From Acidobacteriota bacterium (GTDB taxonomy: Bacteria > Acidobacteriota > Terriglobia > UBA7540): a DNA stretch of 64,000 bases. Position numbers and translations under genes: made by a program. Under the pieces are notes generated by a model. It did no database searches and was not told the origin of the DNA. It saw nothing but the letters and a program-made list of their open reading frames with translations. The stretch lies in the NCBI GenBank assembly GCA_902812365.1, contig CADDZC010000002.1, positions 40,248-104,247 of the forward strand. The letters are read 5' to 3'. Below, one piece after another: positions 45,801 to 54,813 of this stretch (the first letter of the stretch is position 1; each line of letters begins with the position of its first letter).

Positions 45801-47141
45801 CGTCTCATTGCCCGGCAGGGTGGCGCGGTCTTGGTAATGAATCTTCAGATAGTTTGCGTACGGAATGTTAAAACTCTGGCGCGGCGGATCGTGGGTGACG
45901 TTGGTCTCAAACAGGTGCTCGATGACGGGCAGGCGGCTGGCGACGGTGCGCGCCGAATAGATCACTCGCACCCAGTCAGTGTCCAGTTCGCCATACAGCG
46001 GGCGCGGGTTGTTATAAATGCGGTCGGTCAGAAATTCGAGCGCCGGGCGCTGGGTGGGCGGGTAACCATTGGCGACGGCGGTGAGGTAACCGCGGGTGGT
46101 GAATTGGGTAGGGTGGCAAGCGATGCACAGATTGGTATCGGCGTGGATCATTGTTGTGCGCAGCGCCACCGCGCCGCGGCGAGGCGTATTCGACAGCCAC
46201 GTGTCGCCCATATTGATCAAGAAATCCATGCCGGTGCGCACAGCCTGGCGCGGATCGTTGTACGGCGGGATCGGGTAATCGTACATGTGCAATTGGTATG
46301 CCGGATGATCAGCGGCCACCCGAACGTAATAAGTCTCCCCCGGCTTCAGAATGCGCGTCCGGAACTTATACAGCCCGGGATAGTTTTGGGTAGCCTCGAT
46401 CTGATAGACGAATTGCCCCTCGGTGTAAGGAATGACGTCCTTGCCGTCCGGGGCAAGCTGAAAGATGTCCACATCGAGCGGCACCTCACGGTCCGTGATA
46501 TCCAACACGAAATAGGCCATTCTCGGCTGCGAGCCGTGGAAAGTGAACCGAAACCATTGAAATCCTTTCACTAGCGCCGCATATCCATCTTCGTGGGGAG
46601 CGGGCGCGTAGGGGCGCTCGTCATCGCCTCCGTAAATCGTCTGTCCCCATTCGAAGCGTTGCGCCGTCTGCCAGGTGTTGTTCAAAGCAGCGGAAATCAC
46701 GGCCGGGGCGCCGGTGCGGGATTTGGCCGCCGGAATGCGGCGCAAGGCGGTTTCGATCTTGGGAAGGATGACCCCGCTCGGCGCCTCAAGCGCCACCGTG
46801 GCCTCTCCGGGGCCGCGCGGAGCCAGCGTGAGATAGAAATCGAGATCGGCGGCATGGAGCCATTTGTCCGCCACCGGACCCTTGGGATCAGCCACGGTGA
46901 CGTGGATGGACTCGTCCCCCTGAATCTGCGTGGCATCCCGCACGGAAATCACGACGGCGTAAAGCGATCCTGGGACGACGCGGCCCAGATCCATCTGGCG
47001 ATGAATTCTGTTCCCGGCCTCGGAGGGTTGAGCGCCGCCCTGCTGCCGTACGTGAAGCATCGTCACCACCGTCAGGGCGAGAGCGGTTAGAAAGCCAACC
47101 TGAAAAATCCCGCGCGAAAATGAACGCTGCCAAGCCGGCAT
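42828..47141 (-). CDS. large exported c-type cytochrome with toroid-like and HEAT-repeat regions
   Basis: The 1437-residue protein starts with a membrane or signal segment (IFQVGFLTALALTVVTML). A beta-rich N-terminal region is followed by a haem c motif CIACH (residues 339-343). Next is an alpha/alpha-toroid-like segment with repeated Trp/Gly motifs (AVKALLAAQRPEGSWEGDP). A long HEAT-like region follows (ALGHMADPGATKALIAALGD; DDPDPDVQRAAVQIALERFL). A second haem motif CVMCH (1323-1327) lies near the C-terminus. ATG 47141 is preferred because AGGAG stands 7 nt upstream; two earlier ATGs are possible. The distant haems suggest a periplasmic electron-transfer or dehydrogenase-like role, but no enzyme domain is certain. 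Confidence 0.85.
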   Translation of the reverse strand: MPAWQRSFSRGIFQVGFLTALALTVVTMLHVRQQGGAQPSEAGNRIHRQMDLGRVVPGSLYAVVISVRDATQIQGDESIHVTVADPKGPVADKWLHAADLDFYLTLAPRGPGEATVALEAPSGVILPKIETALRRIPAAKSRTGAPAVISAALNNTWQTAQRFEWGQTIYGGDDERPYAPAPHEDGYAALVKGFQWFRFTFHGSQPRMAYFVLDITDREVPLDVDIFQLAPDGKDVIPYTEGQFVYQIEATQNYPGLYKFRTRILKPGETYYVRVAADHPAYQLHMYDYPIPPYNDPRQAVRTGMDFLINMGDTWLSNTPRRGAVALRTTMIHADTNLCIACHPTQFTTRGYLTAVANGYPPTQRPALEFLTDRIYNNPRPLYGELDTDWVRVIYSARTVASRLPVIEHLFETNVTHDPPRQSFNIPYANYLKIHYQDRATLPGNETDGCEPDVSPLEIATQSWQTFNILYQQTRDEQWLRERDRVEQLAVPYQPKNMIDLNWKIHFLATVGRQRYAQQLDQLIDQLYAYEQPSGMWPYPFDKSAKPADFISYHAVLALALAGRRPETDPGLARAVKALLAAQRPEGSWEGDPVYQGFNTPFRATQFAVMALSTLYPGPDQRPAQRKGWNDAFPPPDQRLATKNLPRLLYQLDQFWDLAPEPVLKSIRHLLATSDQPLAREAAARALGHMADPGATKALIAALGDPTKMVQRTAAWALRMILSRRPAVAVQGRAELAAALTAPDARTRWGATQLFNQHFKDLSDDNRLRAALAQDLDDPVPSVRLNAAKGLWQWYYWRVDQHNARTGIIKALATRLNREQDPMVRRALQESLYDTLDENTGYLQAWIRAASTSKDQDRIQNGYETVVRDQAQTLAEVLRTATPRGRQGILEALWDFHVRHYALPELQTGQVAISLPAVFTKYVSGVPELHVPGYVYPPYRETVDFRYDVHNAFYQTRVGNDSDLIHFFESSGPQLEEALMDCLRGADNDMKINVLKAGSTLSGAGDARFAQAVLQLALDPDPQVRDTVDYVYENGQRGILNIDRPAAPDPALVRTIVEILEHGSPEAQAVALPLLSALPDGSPWVHQPEVIEALQALLQRRPRAPNYARVLAAAASFPELMAHPGFRAQVLASLDDPDPDVQRAAVQIALERFLRNPETSSRVAAAFERFNSAQRSVFIEEVSNPQFMRRHPGVSGGAISQDQAYFLGAKYVDHEPNFLDHPAVFKAVLASLDDHDANVRAAALDALRQVKDVEQRRDFRAAMERLTHDSNPRLAMIASNVMGGKRLGEALRDVEPGSVLDFGYFVAKVEPILATPGADGKACVMCHANHVIFKLRPPNAEGEFSPQASEENYKYAMRVVDINNPARSLILIKPTRPTDAAANVADYLATHNGGQRWPGNEKSWQYQTVLEWIRGARLRTVPPPTARTAPVNTLKER

Positions 47142-47469
47142 GGCGAACTCCTGGCTCATGAATGACAACCCGAGCCCACGCCATCATATCGCAACCCGGG
47201 GTGAGCGCAAGCCCAACCCAACGCGGAGCTCCATGCCTCGTCGAGCGGCAACCGAACCATGCGGGTGCCTGGGTTCGGCGTCAATGCCGCCTGTAAACGC
47301 CCATTCCAGGCGCCGGGGGCGACCTTGGGATTGGCGAGGGGAGGGAACCGCGGTGTCCGCTCTGCAGAAGAAGAGAGAATGGCCGGCCTCGGCGATGATG
47401 AAGTAAGATGGAAGAGTTTCAGACGTTCATTTTCGAGGAGCATCATTGGTTCGGAGTTGAAAGGTCATC
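47142..47469. other. divergent intergenic region
   Basis: These 328 bases lie between the minus-strand cytochrome/HEAT gene and the plus-strand DUF1015 gene. Promoters for both presumably lie here. I see no clear hexamer pair, repeat or RNA structure, and no supported coding sequence. Confidence 0.5.
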
Positions 47470-48810
47470 ATGGCGGAGATTATACCGTTTCGAGCGCTCC
47501 ATTACGATCCTCGCGCCGTCCAAGGCCTGGAAAACGTTGTCACCCAGCCTTATGACAAGATTTCGCCCGAGATGCAGGCACGATACTACGCCCTCAGCCC
47601 CTATAACTTGGTGCGAATCATTCGCCGGCGGGCTGAAGACGGCGGTTCGTCTCCGGGCGGCATTTACGAGGCGGCGGCGCGCGAGTTCCGACAGTGGCTT
47701 GAGAAGGGTATCGTTGTCCACGAACGCGAGCCAGCGCTTTATCCCTATTACCAGACTTACTATGTTCCTGGCCAACCGGGAGTGTTGAAACAGAGGCGGG
47801 GCTTCATCGCGCTGCTTCGCTTGGAGGATTACGCCAACCGCGTGGTTCATCGGCATGAGGAGACTCTCTCCGGCCCCAAAGCGGACCGTTTCGAGCTGTT
47901 GAAGGCTACGCGCACGCATTACGGCCAGATTTTCATGCTCTACAGCGACCCACCCGGCGGGATTGAAAACGAGCTCGCGGCCGCCGCCGCCGGCAAGCCC
48001 TGGCAGCACGTCGTGGACGAATATAGAACCACGCATTCCGTCTGGCGGGTAACGGATCCTGCTCTGATTGAGAAGGTGGCGGCAGCCATGCTGGAGAAGA
48101 AATTGGTCATCGCCGACGGGCACCATCGCTATGAGACGGCTCTGAGCTATCGTGACTACTGCCGTGCCGAGAAGGGCGGTGACGAGCGCGCCGAATACGT
48201 CATGGCCACGTTTGTTCGCATGGAGACTGACGGCCTGACGATTCTGCCGACGCACCGCGTGGTCTACGGCCTCCCGCGCTTTCAGTGGCCGAGTTTCCTG
48301 CAGACGGCCGCGCGCTGGTTTGAGGTGATCGAGCGCGCTCCGGTGAACCCGGCGGCTCTTGAGGCCTTTCAAGATGATTTGGCTCGCGCCGGGCGCGAGA
48401 CCTCCGCGTTGGGCGCTTACGCGGCTCCGAGCCAAGGGGGCCAGTTGGTGATTTTGCGCCTGCGCCGGGATGTTGATCTGGGTCGCGCGTTGCCAGACGT
48501 CGAGCCGAGCCTGGCTCGGCTCGACGTCGTGATTCTGCATCGCTTACTGCTCGAGCGCGCGCTCGGAATTGACCGGCAGGCGGTGCGCGAAGAAAAGAAT
48601 CTCCATTACGTGCGCGAGCTCGAGGCCGCCATTCGGCAGGTTGACGAGGGGGCTGCTCAGGTCGCCTTCCTCATGAATCCCACCCCGATCGAGGCTGTGC
48701 GCGACAACGCCTTTGCCGGGTACGTGCTGCCCCAAAAATCCACCGACTTTTATCCCAAGCTACTTTCGGGTCTCACCATGTATCGGCTGGACAATCCGGC
48801 AGGAATCTGA
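47470..48810 (+). CDS. DUF1015 family protein
   Basis: This 446-residue cytoplasmic protein matches the DUF1015 (HTH-type kinase-like) family by its N-terminal IIPFRALHYDPRAVQGLENV, VVTQPYDKISPEMQARYYAL, the invariant ADGHHRYETAL and the C-terminal FLMNPTPIEAVRD. Some members have been proposed to act as L-serine kinases, because SerK-type enzymes resemble them; that remains a hypothesis here. The ATG follows AAAGG. A perfect 33-nt palindrome lies within codons near the 3' third (see the entry at 48496). Confidence 0.9.
   Translation: MAEIIPFRALHYDPRAVQGLENVVTQPYDKISPEMQARYYALSPYNLVRIIRRRAEDGGSSPGGIYEAAAREFRQWLEKGIVVHEREPALYPYYQTYYVPGQPGVLKQRRGFIALLRLEDYANRVVHRHEETLSGPKADRFELLKATRTHYGQIFMLYSDPPGGIENELAAAAAGKPWQHVVDEYRTTHSVWRVTDPALIEKVAAAMLEKKLVIADGHHRYETALSYRDYCRAEKGGDERAEYVMATFVRMETDGLTILPTHRVVYGLPRFQWPSFLQTAARWFEVIERAPVNPAALEAFQDDLARAGRETSALGAYAAPSQGGQLVILRLRRDVDLGRALPDVEPSLARLDVVILHRLLLERALGIDRQAVREEKNLHYVRELEAAIRQVDEGAAQVAFLMNPTPIEAVRDNAFAGYVLPQKSTDFYPKLLSGLTMYRLDNPAGI
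48496..48528. repeat. perfect 33-nt palindrome within the DUF1015 gene
   Basis: The 16 bases GACGTCGAGCCGAGCC (48496-48511) are exactly mirrored by the reverse complement at 48513-48528 around a single T at 48512. As RNA it would form a 15-bp stem with a 3-nt loop. It encodes DVEPSLARLDV, so it sits inside the coding frame and is not followed by a T-run. Confidence 0.85.
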
Positions 48811-48980
48811 AGCCGGGACGGCCGGCGGGCCATCTTGGCGGCGGCTCAGGAAGCGCAGGGAGCTCCCCCGGGCCGTTGCTTGGCGGCTCGGAACGAAGCG
48901 CTGACCACAGGGCTGCGGTAGTGCATGGCCGACTTCGTGGTCCGCCGTCTGGACAGCGGACCCCGAAGCCTGAAACGAAA

Positions 48981-49634
48981 CTATTTTCCGGTCGTAAATC
49001 GCTTCTCGACCTCCGCCCAGTTCACGACGTTCCACCATGCCGCGATGTAATCCGCGCGACGGTTCTGGTACTTCAGGTAGTACGCGTGTTCCCAGACGTC
49101 CAAGCCGAGAACGGGGAATTTGCCTTCCATCAAGGGGCTGTCCTGGTTGGCCGTGGAGATGATTTCGAGCTTGCCGGAAGCGTCCTTGACGAGCCAAGCC
49201 CACCCGGACCCGAAACGGCCGAGGGCGGCGGCACCGAATTTTTCTTTGAACTGATCGAACCCGCCGAAGGTGCTCTGGATGGCTTCGGCGATTTTGCCGC
49301 TCGGCTGACCACCGGCCTTGGGGCCCATGATCGTCCAAAACATCGAGTGATTGGCGTGGCCCCCGCCGTTATTGCGGACCGCCGTGCGGATGTTCTCTGG
49401 GACGATGGCGCAGTAATTGGCCAGCAACTCTTCGATCGCCTTGCCGGCCAGTTGCGGGGCGGATTCGAGGGCCTTATTCAAGTTCGTGACGTATCCACCG
49501 TGGTGCTTATCGTGATGGATTTCCATGGTCAGCTTGTCAATGTAGGGTTCCAGCGCATCGGAAGCATACGGCAGTGAGGGTAGAGTAAAGGGCACAGAAC
49601 CTCCTTTGGCAGTAGTTGGAGTTATCGCTGGCAT
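48981..49634 (-). CDS. superoxide dismutase (Fe/Mn type)
   Basis: The 217-residue enzyme converts superoxide to oxygen and peroxide. Family motifs are [60 protein letters not shown] and the signature DVWEHAYYL. Metal ligands are the two N-terminal His and the Asp and His of the signature. Iron versus manganese cannot be decided by reading. The ATG at 49634 is used because AGGAGG lies 5 nt upstream. No signal peptide is seen. Confidence 0.95.
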   Translation of the reverse strand: MPAITPTTAKGGSVPFTLPSLPYASDALEPYIDKLTMEIHHDKHHGGYVTNLNKALESAPQLAGKAIEELLANYCAIVPENIRTAVRNNGGGHANHSMFWTIMGPKAGGQPSGKIAEAIQSTFGGFDQFKEKFGAAALGRFGSGWAWLVKDASGKLEIISTANQDSPLMEGKFPVLGLDVWEHAYYLKYQNRRADYIAAWWNVVNWAEVEKRFTTGK

Positions 49635-49985
49635 GGCTTCCTCCTTCATTTCTGTCACCGGGAAATCTGACGTGAGTCAGGCCTCCGGTTCGCCGCCTCT
49701 AGCGCGGCGGTGAATCTGCGGAAACTCACGGGTTGTGAAACCCACGGAGGCACCAATCCTACCTCCTGCACTCGTTTCCTTCGGTTTCGCACCACTTCTA
49801 GCTTACCACTGTTCGGCGGCAAACGGCTGCCGGCCGAGGTGCGCTCGCATTGGCAGACGGTGGGATGATTATCGTCCCTGAACGCTGGTTCAGCCGCCGA
49901 ACCGACGGTCATCCTGCCGAACCATGCCGCGTTTGCCGGTTGATGGGAAGTGAGGGTGGGCGTCAATGGCTGAGCCGGGGCGGCG
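49635..49985. other. intergenic region upstream of the superoxide dismutase gene
   Basis: About 350 bases lie between the end of the mscS-type gene and the start of the superoxide dismutase gene, both minus strand. Open frames here lack family character. I see no clear promoter hexamers, repeat or terminator. Confidence 0.45.
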
Positions 49986-51302
49986 TCAGCCGTTCTCCCC
50001 GGCGGTCGGGGCGCCGTAGCGACGCAAAGCGTGCAGCGTGGCCTTGTCAAGGATGATCGTCCGGGTCGGAAACGGCATCTCGATCCCTTCCCGTTGAAAG
50101 CGCTGTAGAATGCGCTTGCGCAATTCGCTTTGCACCAAATACTGGTCCACAAAAGCGCGCACATGAACGTTCAGAGTGAAATCGAGCGACGAGGCGCCAA
50201 AACCGGGCAGGAAGCGGACGTTCGGCGCGGGCGTCGCCAGCAGGCCGTCAACCCCATCGCGGGCGGCTTGCTTGGCCACCTCGGTTAAAATCTCGTCGAC
50301 CCGCTGCGGATCGGTGCCGTAGGTGACGCTGACTTGGATGCCGATGGCCATGCGGTCTTCCGGCTTCGAGTAATTGATAATGACGGCTTTGGCCAGAGTT
50401 GAATTCGGCACGACGATGAGGTTGTTGGCCAGCGCCCGCATCAAGGTGGATCTCCAGCCGATTCGCACCACGTAACCTTCCTGGCCCGAGTCGAGTTTGA
50501 TGTAGTCGCCTAGGCCAATGGGACGGTCGGCCAGAATGTACAAGCCGGCGAAGAGGTTCCCAAGCGTGTCCTGCAGGGCCAGGGCCACGGCTACGCTGCC
50601 CACACCGAGAGTGGCCCAGACGGTGGTGAGATGGATGCCCAAGTTGTCCAGGATGATGATGACGGCGAGGAGTCCAAAAACAATCCGCGTCACGAAGACG
50701 GCAGGCTCGGTGACGCGGCGCAGAGCGGCATCCTGCTGATTCAGGCGGCGCAAATAGAGCACCACCAGCCGCGATAAGGCAAAGAAGACCACGGCGATGC
50801 CGAGCGCGCCCACCAGCCTTGAGCCAAAGCGCTCGTAACGACGTGGCAGAGTTAGAACTTCGACTAGCGTATAGACGGCCAGCAGGAGAAACCCGGCTCG
50901 CGTGATCGAGGCCAAAAACTGGGTGAATCGGGCCACATCGGGGCGCCGCGCGCCGATGCGGTTCAGAAACAGCACCAATACCTTGGCCGGAAAGTAGCAG
51001 GCGAAGAGGATGGTGAAGGCCGAAATCAGCTCCGCTCCGATGTGCTCGAGGCGTCTCGGCAGGGTCAGCATCACCAAGTCGCCATACAGGGCGGCCAGAA
51101 TCAGCAGGGGAAGAGACAAAGATTGGAGAAGCGAATAAACGAGTTGGCCCCACGCCTTGGGATGTCCCTTGGCGGCCCGACGGAACAGAAGGTTGAGGCC
51201 GAGTCCAAGGGCAACGGCCAAAATCAAGACCGCCGCCGCCAGCAAAACGTGGAGCCTAGCCGGCGAGAGCCGGAACCCTTGGGTGATGAAGTCGAGCGGC
51301 AT
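49986..51302 (-). CDS. mechanosensitive ion channel, MscS family
   Basis: This 438-residue inner-membrane protein has five or six predicted helices. The conserved pore helix and beta domain follow: LGVGSVAVALALQDTLGNLF, AGLYILADRPIGLGDYIKLD, VVRIGWRSTLMRALANNLIV and VPNSTLAKAVIINYSKPEDR. The MscS C-terminal alpha/beta domain is complete. Such channels open under membrane tension to release solutes in osmotic downshift. The ATG at 51302 is preferred because AAGGAGC lies 8-9 nt upstream; the frame could begin 13 codons earlier. Confidence 0.93.
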   Translation of the reverse strand: MPLDFITQGFRLSPARLHVLLAAAVLILAVALGLGLNLLFRRAAKGHPKAWGQLVYSLLQSLSLPLLILAALYGDLVMLTLPRRLEHIGAELISAFTILFACYFPAKVLVLFLNRIGARRPDVARFTQFLASITRAGFLLLAVYTLVEVLTLPRRYERFGSRLVGALGIAVVFFALSRLVVLYLRRLNQQDAALRRVTEPAVFVTRIVFGLLAVIIILDNLGIHLTTVWATLGVGSVAVALALQDTLGNLFAGLYILADRPIGLGDYIKLDSGQEGYVVRIGWRSTLMRALANNLIVVPNSTLAKAVIINYSKPEDRMAIGIQVSVTYGTDPQRVDEILTEVAKQAARDGVDGLLATPAPNVRFLPGFGASSLDFTLNVHVRAFVDQYLVQSELRKRILQRFQREGIEMPFPTRTIILDKATLHALRRYGAPTAGENG

Positions 51303-51692
51303 GCCGGAAAGCTCCTTGGGCCGAGATATCACGGGCTTCAAGATAAACCGGAGGGTGAAAAGCGCGCAATGCGTTTTCCGTGGGCTCTGGCGGAACGACG
51401 TCGTTCTGCTGCCAGCCAGATACCAGTCTGCGCTCGATCCCAGGCAGCTTCTGGCGGGTCGGGTGTATCGTGATAGGCTCTAGCCGCATCTAAACTTAAA
51501 AGGGTGAGCGTCGGCTAATCGGATAGCACGGTAAAGGGTTGCCGTTGTGGTACTCGCGCGGTCGCCAGGAACAGCTGGGACCATGATAGACTGCTGTTGG
51601 AATGCAGCCCCGAGAAGGGGTGGTGCCGCGGCGATTTTCAGGGTCGGCCCGCGAAGGCAGCGTTAACGGCGTTTCGGCGAGGTGATGCCTCC
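51303..51692. other. divergent intergenic region between mscS-type gene and lon
   Basis: These 390 bases separate the minus-strand channel gene from plus-strand lon. No RNA gene, repeat or clear heat-shock element (such as CIRCE) is seen. GAGGTG, 8 nt before the lon ATG, is the probable ribosome binding site. Confidence 0.45.
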
Positions 51693-54110
51693 ATGCCTCC
51701 TAAGCAAAAGAAAAATATGGACTTTACAGTATTGCCCGTCTTGCCCGTGCGGGATACGGTGCTGTTTCCCAACGCTATCCTGCCGTTGACGGTAGGACGG
51801 GAAAGCTCTCTTAAGCTGATTAATGATCTCAAGCCCGACGAACGATTCATTGCCGTCGTCGCGCAGCGGGACCCGCGGGTCGAGAACCCGCAGCCGGTGG
51901 ATCTGTACCAGATCGGAACGGCGGCGTATATCCATAAGATCATCAAATTGCCGAGCCAGAGTCTTTTCATTTTTGTCGAAGGCCTGCAACGCATTGCTAT
52001 TGAAGAAGTTATCCAGATCGAGCCGTATCTCCGCGCGAACGTCAAGCCTCTCCACGATATTGTGCCGGCCACCAAAGAGCCGGATTTCGAGGCCTTGGTG
52101 CGCAGCGTGACCTCGCTTTTTCAGCAAGTGGTTCAACTCTCGCCCACGCTGTCCGACGACTTGCAGACCGTCGTCATGAACATCGACGATCCGTCGCGCT
52201 TAGCCGACTTCATTGCCGCCAACTTGCCATCAATCTCCAATACCGAAAAGCAGGAACTCTTGGAGAGTCTTGATCTTACCCAGCGGCTGGACCGTCTAAA
52301 CCGGCAGCTCGCGCGCGAGGTGGAAGTCCAGCAGCTTCGTTCGAAAATTCAGTCGGACGTCCAGGAACAGGTGACCCAGAGCCAAAAAGACTATTATCTG
52401 CGGGAGCAGTTGAAAGCGATCCAAAAGGAGCTGGGCGATCTTGACGAGCAGCAGGAAATCGAGGAGCTGCGCCAGAAGATCGAAGCCGCCGGCATGACCG
52501 AGGAAGCGAAAAAGGAGGCCCTGCGAGAACTGAAGCGGCTGTCGAAGATGTCAGCCGCGGCGGCCGATTATCACGTGACCCGCACCTATCTGGACTGGTT
52601 GGTATCGCTTCCCTGGAATAAAGTGAGCGAGCTTAAAGTGGATCTAGCGAAGGCCAAAGAGGTGCTCGACGCCGACCACTATGACCTCGAAAAAGTCAAG
52701 GAGCGCATTCTGGACTATTTGGCCGTTCTCAAGCTGAAGCCGCAACTGAAAGGTCCCATCCTGTGCTTTGTGGGACCGCCCGGGGTCGGCAAAACTTCCC
52801 TGGCCAAGTCGATTGCCCGAGCCCTCGACCGCAAGTTTGTGCGCATGTCTCTCGGCGGCATCCATGACGAGGCGGAAATTCGCGGCCACCGGAGAACCTA
52901 CATCGGGGCGTTGCCGGGGCAAGTGATCCAGGGAATTCGGCGCGCCGAAACTCGTGATCCGGTCTTTGTCTTGGACGAGGTGGATAAGATCGGGCGTGAT
53001 TTCCGCGGCGACCCGTCTTCGGCTTTGCTCGAGGTGCTCGATCCGGAGCAGAATTCGCACTTCCGCGACAATTATCTTGACGTTCAGTTTGATCTGTCGC
53101 GGGTGCTCTTTATCTGCACCGCCAACGTGCTCGACACGATTCCTCCACCGTTGCTCGACCGGATGGAAGTGCTTGAGCTGCAGGGTTATACGGAGGCGGA
53201 AAAGGTCGAAATCGCCTTCCGGCACCTGATTCCGAAGCAAACGGAGGAGCACGGCGTTAAGAACGGTGAGCAGATTGAGTTCACTCGCCCGGCCGTGGCC
53301 ATGATCATCCGCAATTACACCCGCGAGGCCGGTGTTCGCAATCTTGAACGGGAGATTGCCACTCTATGCCGCAAGCAGGCGCGCCGGATCGCCGAGGGCG
53401 CGACGGAGAAATTGGTCGTGACGGTGGACAACGTCCCGGACTTCCTCGGCGTTCCCAAGTATCGGTTGGATACCGAGCTGGTGGAGCGCACCCGCCAGCC
53501 CGGTGTCGCCGTCGGGCTGGCTTGGACTCCAACGGGCGGCGACGTCCTCTTCATCGAAGCGAATGTGATGAAGGGAGGCAAGAATTTCACCATGACCGGC
53601 CACGTCGGCCAAGTGATGCAGGAATCGATGCAGGCGGCGCTCGCTTGGGTGCGCAGTCACGCACTGGACTACGGCATTGACCCGGACTTCTTCCAAAACA
53701 ATGACATTCACATCCATGTGCCAGCCGGAGCCATCCCCAAGGACGGACCCTCGGCGGGGGTGACCATGGTGACGGCGCTCGTTTCCGCGCTGACGCGGCG
53801 TCCTCTTCGCAAGCGCGTGGCTATGACGGGCGAGATTACGCTGAGCGGCCAGATCCTGCCCATTGGAGGGATCAAGGAAAAAGTGTTGGCGGCCAAGCGT
53901 GCCGGAGTGCGGGATGTTTATCTACCCGCTGAAAATGAGCCCAACGTGGGCGAGGACCTGACACCGGAAATGCTGGAGGGAATCCAGTTGCACTACGTCA
54001 AGACCATTCAGGAGCTTCTCGATCAGGTGCTCGAGAAGGAACCGGTGCCTGCTCAACCCGGCGGCCCGACCCGCGAAGTCGATATGGTGCCGGCCGGGGC
54101 GCCGAACTGA
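51693..54110 (+). CDS. lon: ATP-dependent protease Lon
   Basis: The 805-residue soluble hexameric AAA+ protease degrades misfolded and regulatory proteins. The N-terminal substrate-binding domain ([20 protein letters not shown]) and a coiled coil are followed by Walker A GPPGVGKT (361-368). Sensor and arm motifs follow ([40 protein letters not shown]). The protease domain has the catalytic dyad Ser687 in PKDGPSAG and Lys730 in [12 protein letters not shown]. The length fits LonA. The ATG at 51693 is chosen over an upstream start with no protein character. Confidence 0.97.
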   Translation: MPPKQKKNMDFTVLPVLPVRDTVLFPNAILPLTVGRESSLKLINDLKPDERFIAVVAQRDPRVENPQPVDLYQIGTAAYIHKIIKLPSQSLFIFVEGLQRIAIEEVIQIEPYLRANVKPLHDIVPATKEPDFEALVRSVTSLFQQVVQLSPTLSDDLQTVVMNIDDPSRLADFIAANLPSISNTEKQELLESLDLTQRLDRLNRQLAREVEVQQLRSKIQSDVQEQVTQSQKDYYLREQLKAIQKELGDLDEQQEIEELRQKIEAAGMTEEAKKEALRELKRLSKMSAAAADYHVTRTYLDWLVSLPWNKVSELKVDLAKAKEVLDADHYDLEKVKERILDYLAVLKLKPQLKGPILCFVGPPGVGKTSLAKSIARALDRKFVRMSLGGIHDEAEIRGHRRTYIGALPGQVIQGIRRAETRDPVFVLDEVDKIGRDFRGDPSSALLEVLDPEQNSHFRDNYLDVQFDLSRVLFICTANVLDTIPPPLLDRMEVLELQGYTEAEKVEIAFRHLIPKQTEEHGVKNGEQIEFTRPAVAMIIRNYTREAGVRNLEREIATLCRKQARRIAEGATEKLVVTVDNVPDFLGVPKYRLDTELVERTRQPGVAVGLAWTPTGGDVLFIEANVMKGGKNFTMTGHVGQVMQESMQAALAWVRSHALDYGIDPDFFQNNDIHIHVPAGAIPKDGPSAGVTMVTALVSALTRRPLRKRVAMTGEITLSGQILPIGGIKEKVLAAKRAGVRDVYLPAENEPNVGEDLTPEMLEGIQLHYVKTIQELLDQVLEKEPVPAQPGGPTREVDMVPAGAPN

Positions 54111-54192
54111 TCTTGTTATCGATTGCCGAAAGGCGGTGATCTGAGCCCTCCTTCGGCGGGCTCAGCGCGAAGCCGGTGCGGCAGGAGATCCC

Positions 54193-54759
54193 GTGCCGAA
54201 CAAGAAGAGAGCGTCCAGGAACGTGGGGATCCGGGCCGCCCGAAGCCGGCCGGTTCAAGGGGCTGAGCGGATAGCCGAACCGGGGGAGAAACACCTGCGC
54301 GAACAACTGTTGTGGCTACTGCGTGGCGGCGATGCGCACCGGACCTTCGACCAGGTCATCGCGGGCGTTCCGCCGGCCATGCGCGGCGTGAGGCCGGCGG
54401 GTCAGCCTTTTACGCTTTGGCACATCCTCGAGCACCTGCGCCTGGCACAGTGGGATATTCTGGAGTTCAGCCGCAACAGCCAGCATGTGTCTCCGGCTTG
54501 GCCTCAGGGCTACTGGCCCGAGACCGATTCTCCGCCCAGCGAGGATGCCTGGCAGGCCAGCGTGCGAGCCTTCCGCGCCGACCTCAAATCGATGGAACGC
54601 CTGGTGCTCGATGCTTCGACCGATCTTCACGCCCGGATTCCGTGGGGTAGCGGGCAGAGTATCCTGCGCGAGGTGTTGCTGCTGGCCGATCATAATGCCT
54701 ACCATCTGGGTCAGATGGTGCTGCTGCGACGATGGCTCGGAATCTGGCCTGAAGCGTGA
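54193..54759 (+). CDS. DinB family protein
   Basis: This 188-residue four-helix-bundle protein carries the DinB/YfiT metal-site pattern: FTLWHILEHLRLAQWDILEF and the C-terminal LLADHNAYHLGQMVLLRRWL. Members include thiol transferases (bacillithiol or mycothiol related) and damage-induced proteins; function is not predictable. The GTG at 54193 is used because AGGAG lies 5-7 nt upstream. The first 30 residues are basic and unlike the family (KKRASRNVGIRAARSRP). It lies between lon and folP. Confidence 0.88.
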   Translation: MPNKKRASRNVGIRAARSRPVQGAERIAEPGEKHLREQLLWLLRGGDAHRTFDQVIAGVPPAMRGVRPAGQPFTLWHILEHLRLAQWDILEFSRNSQHVSPAWPQGYWPETDSPPSEDAWQASVRAFRADLKSMERLVLDASTDLHARIPWGSGQSILREVLLLADHNAYHLGQMVLLRRWLGIWPEA

Positions 54760-54813
54760 CGGGCGGGGAGAAGTTGGCCGGCCGGGCGAGAACCGCGGGG
54801 GCGTTGCCTCAAC

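Noticed and set aside
48496..48528. Palindrome as an intrinsic terminator
   Set aside because: It lies within the coding frame and is not followed by a T-run.
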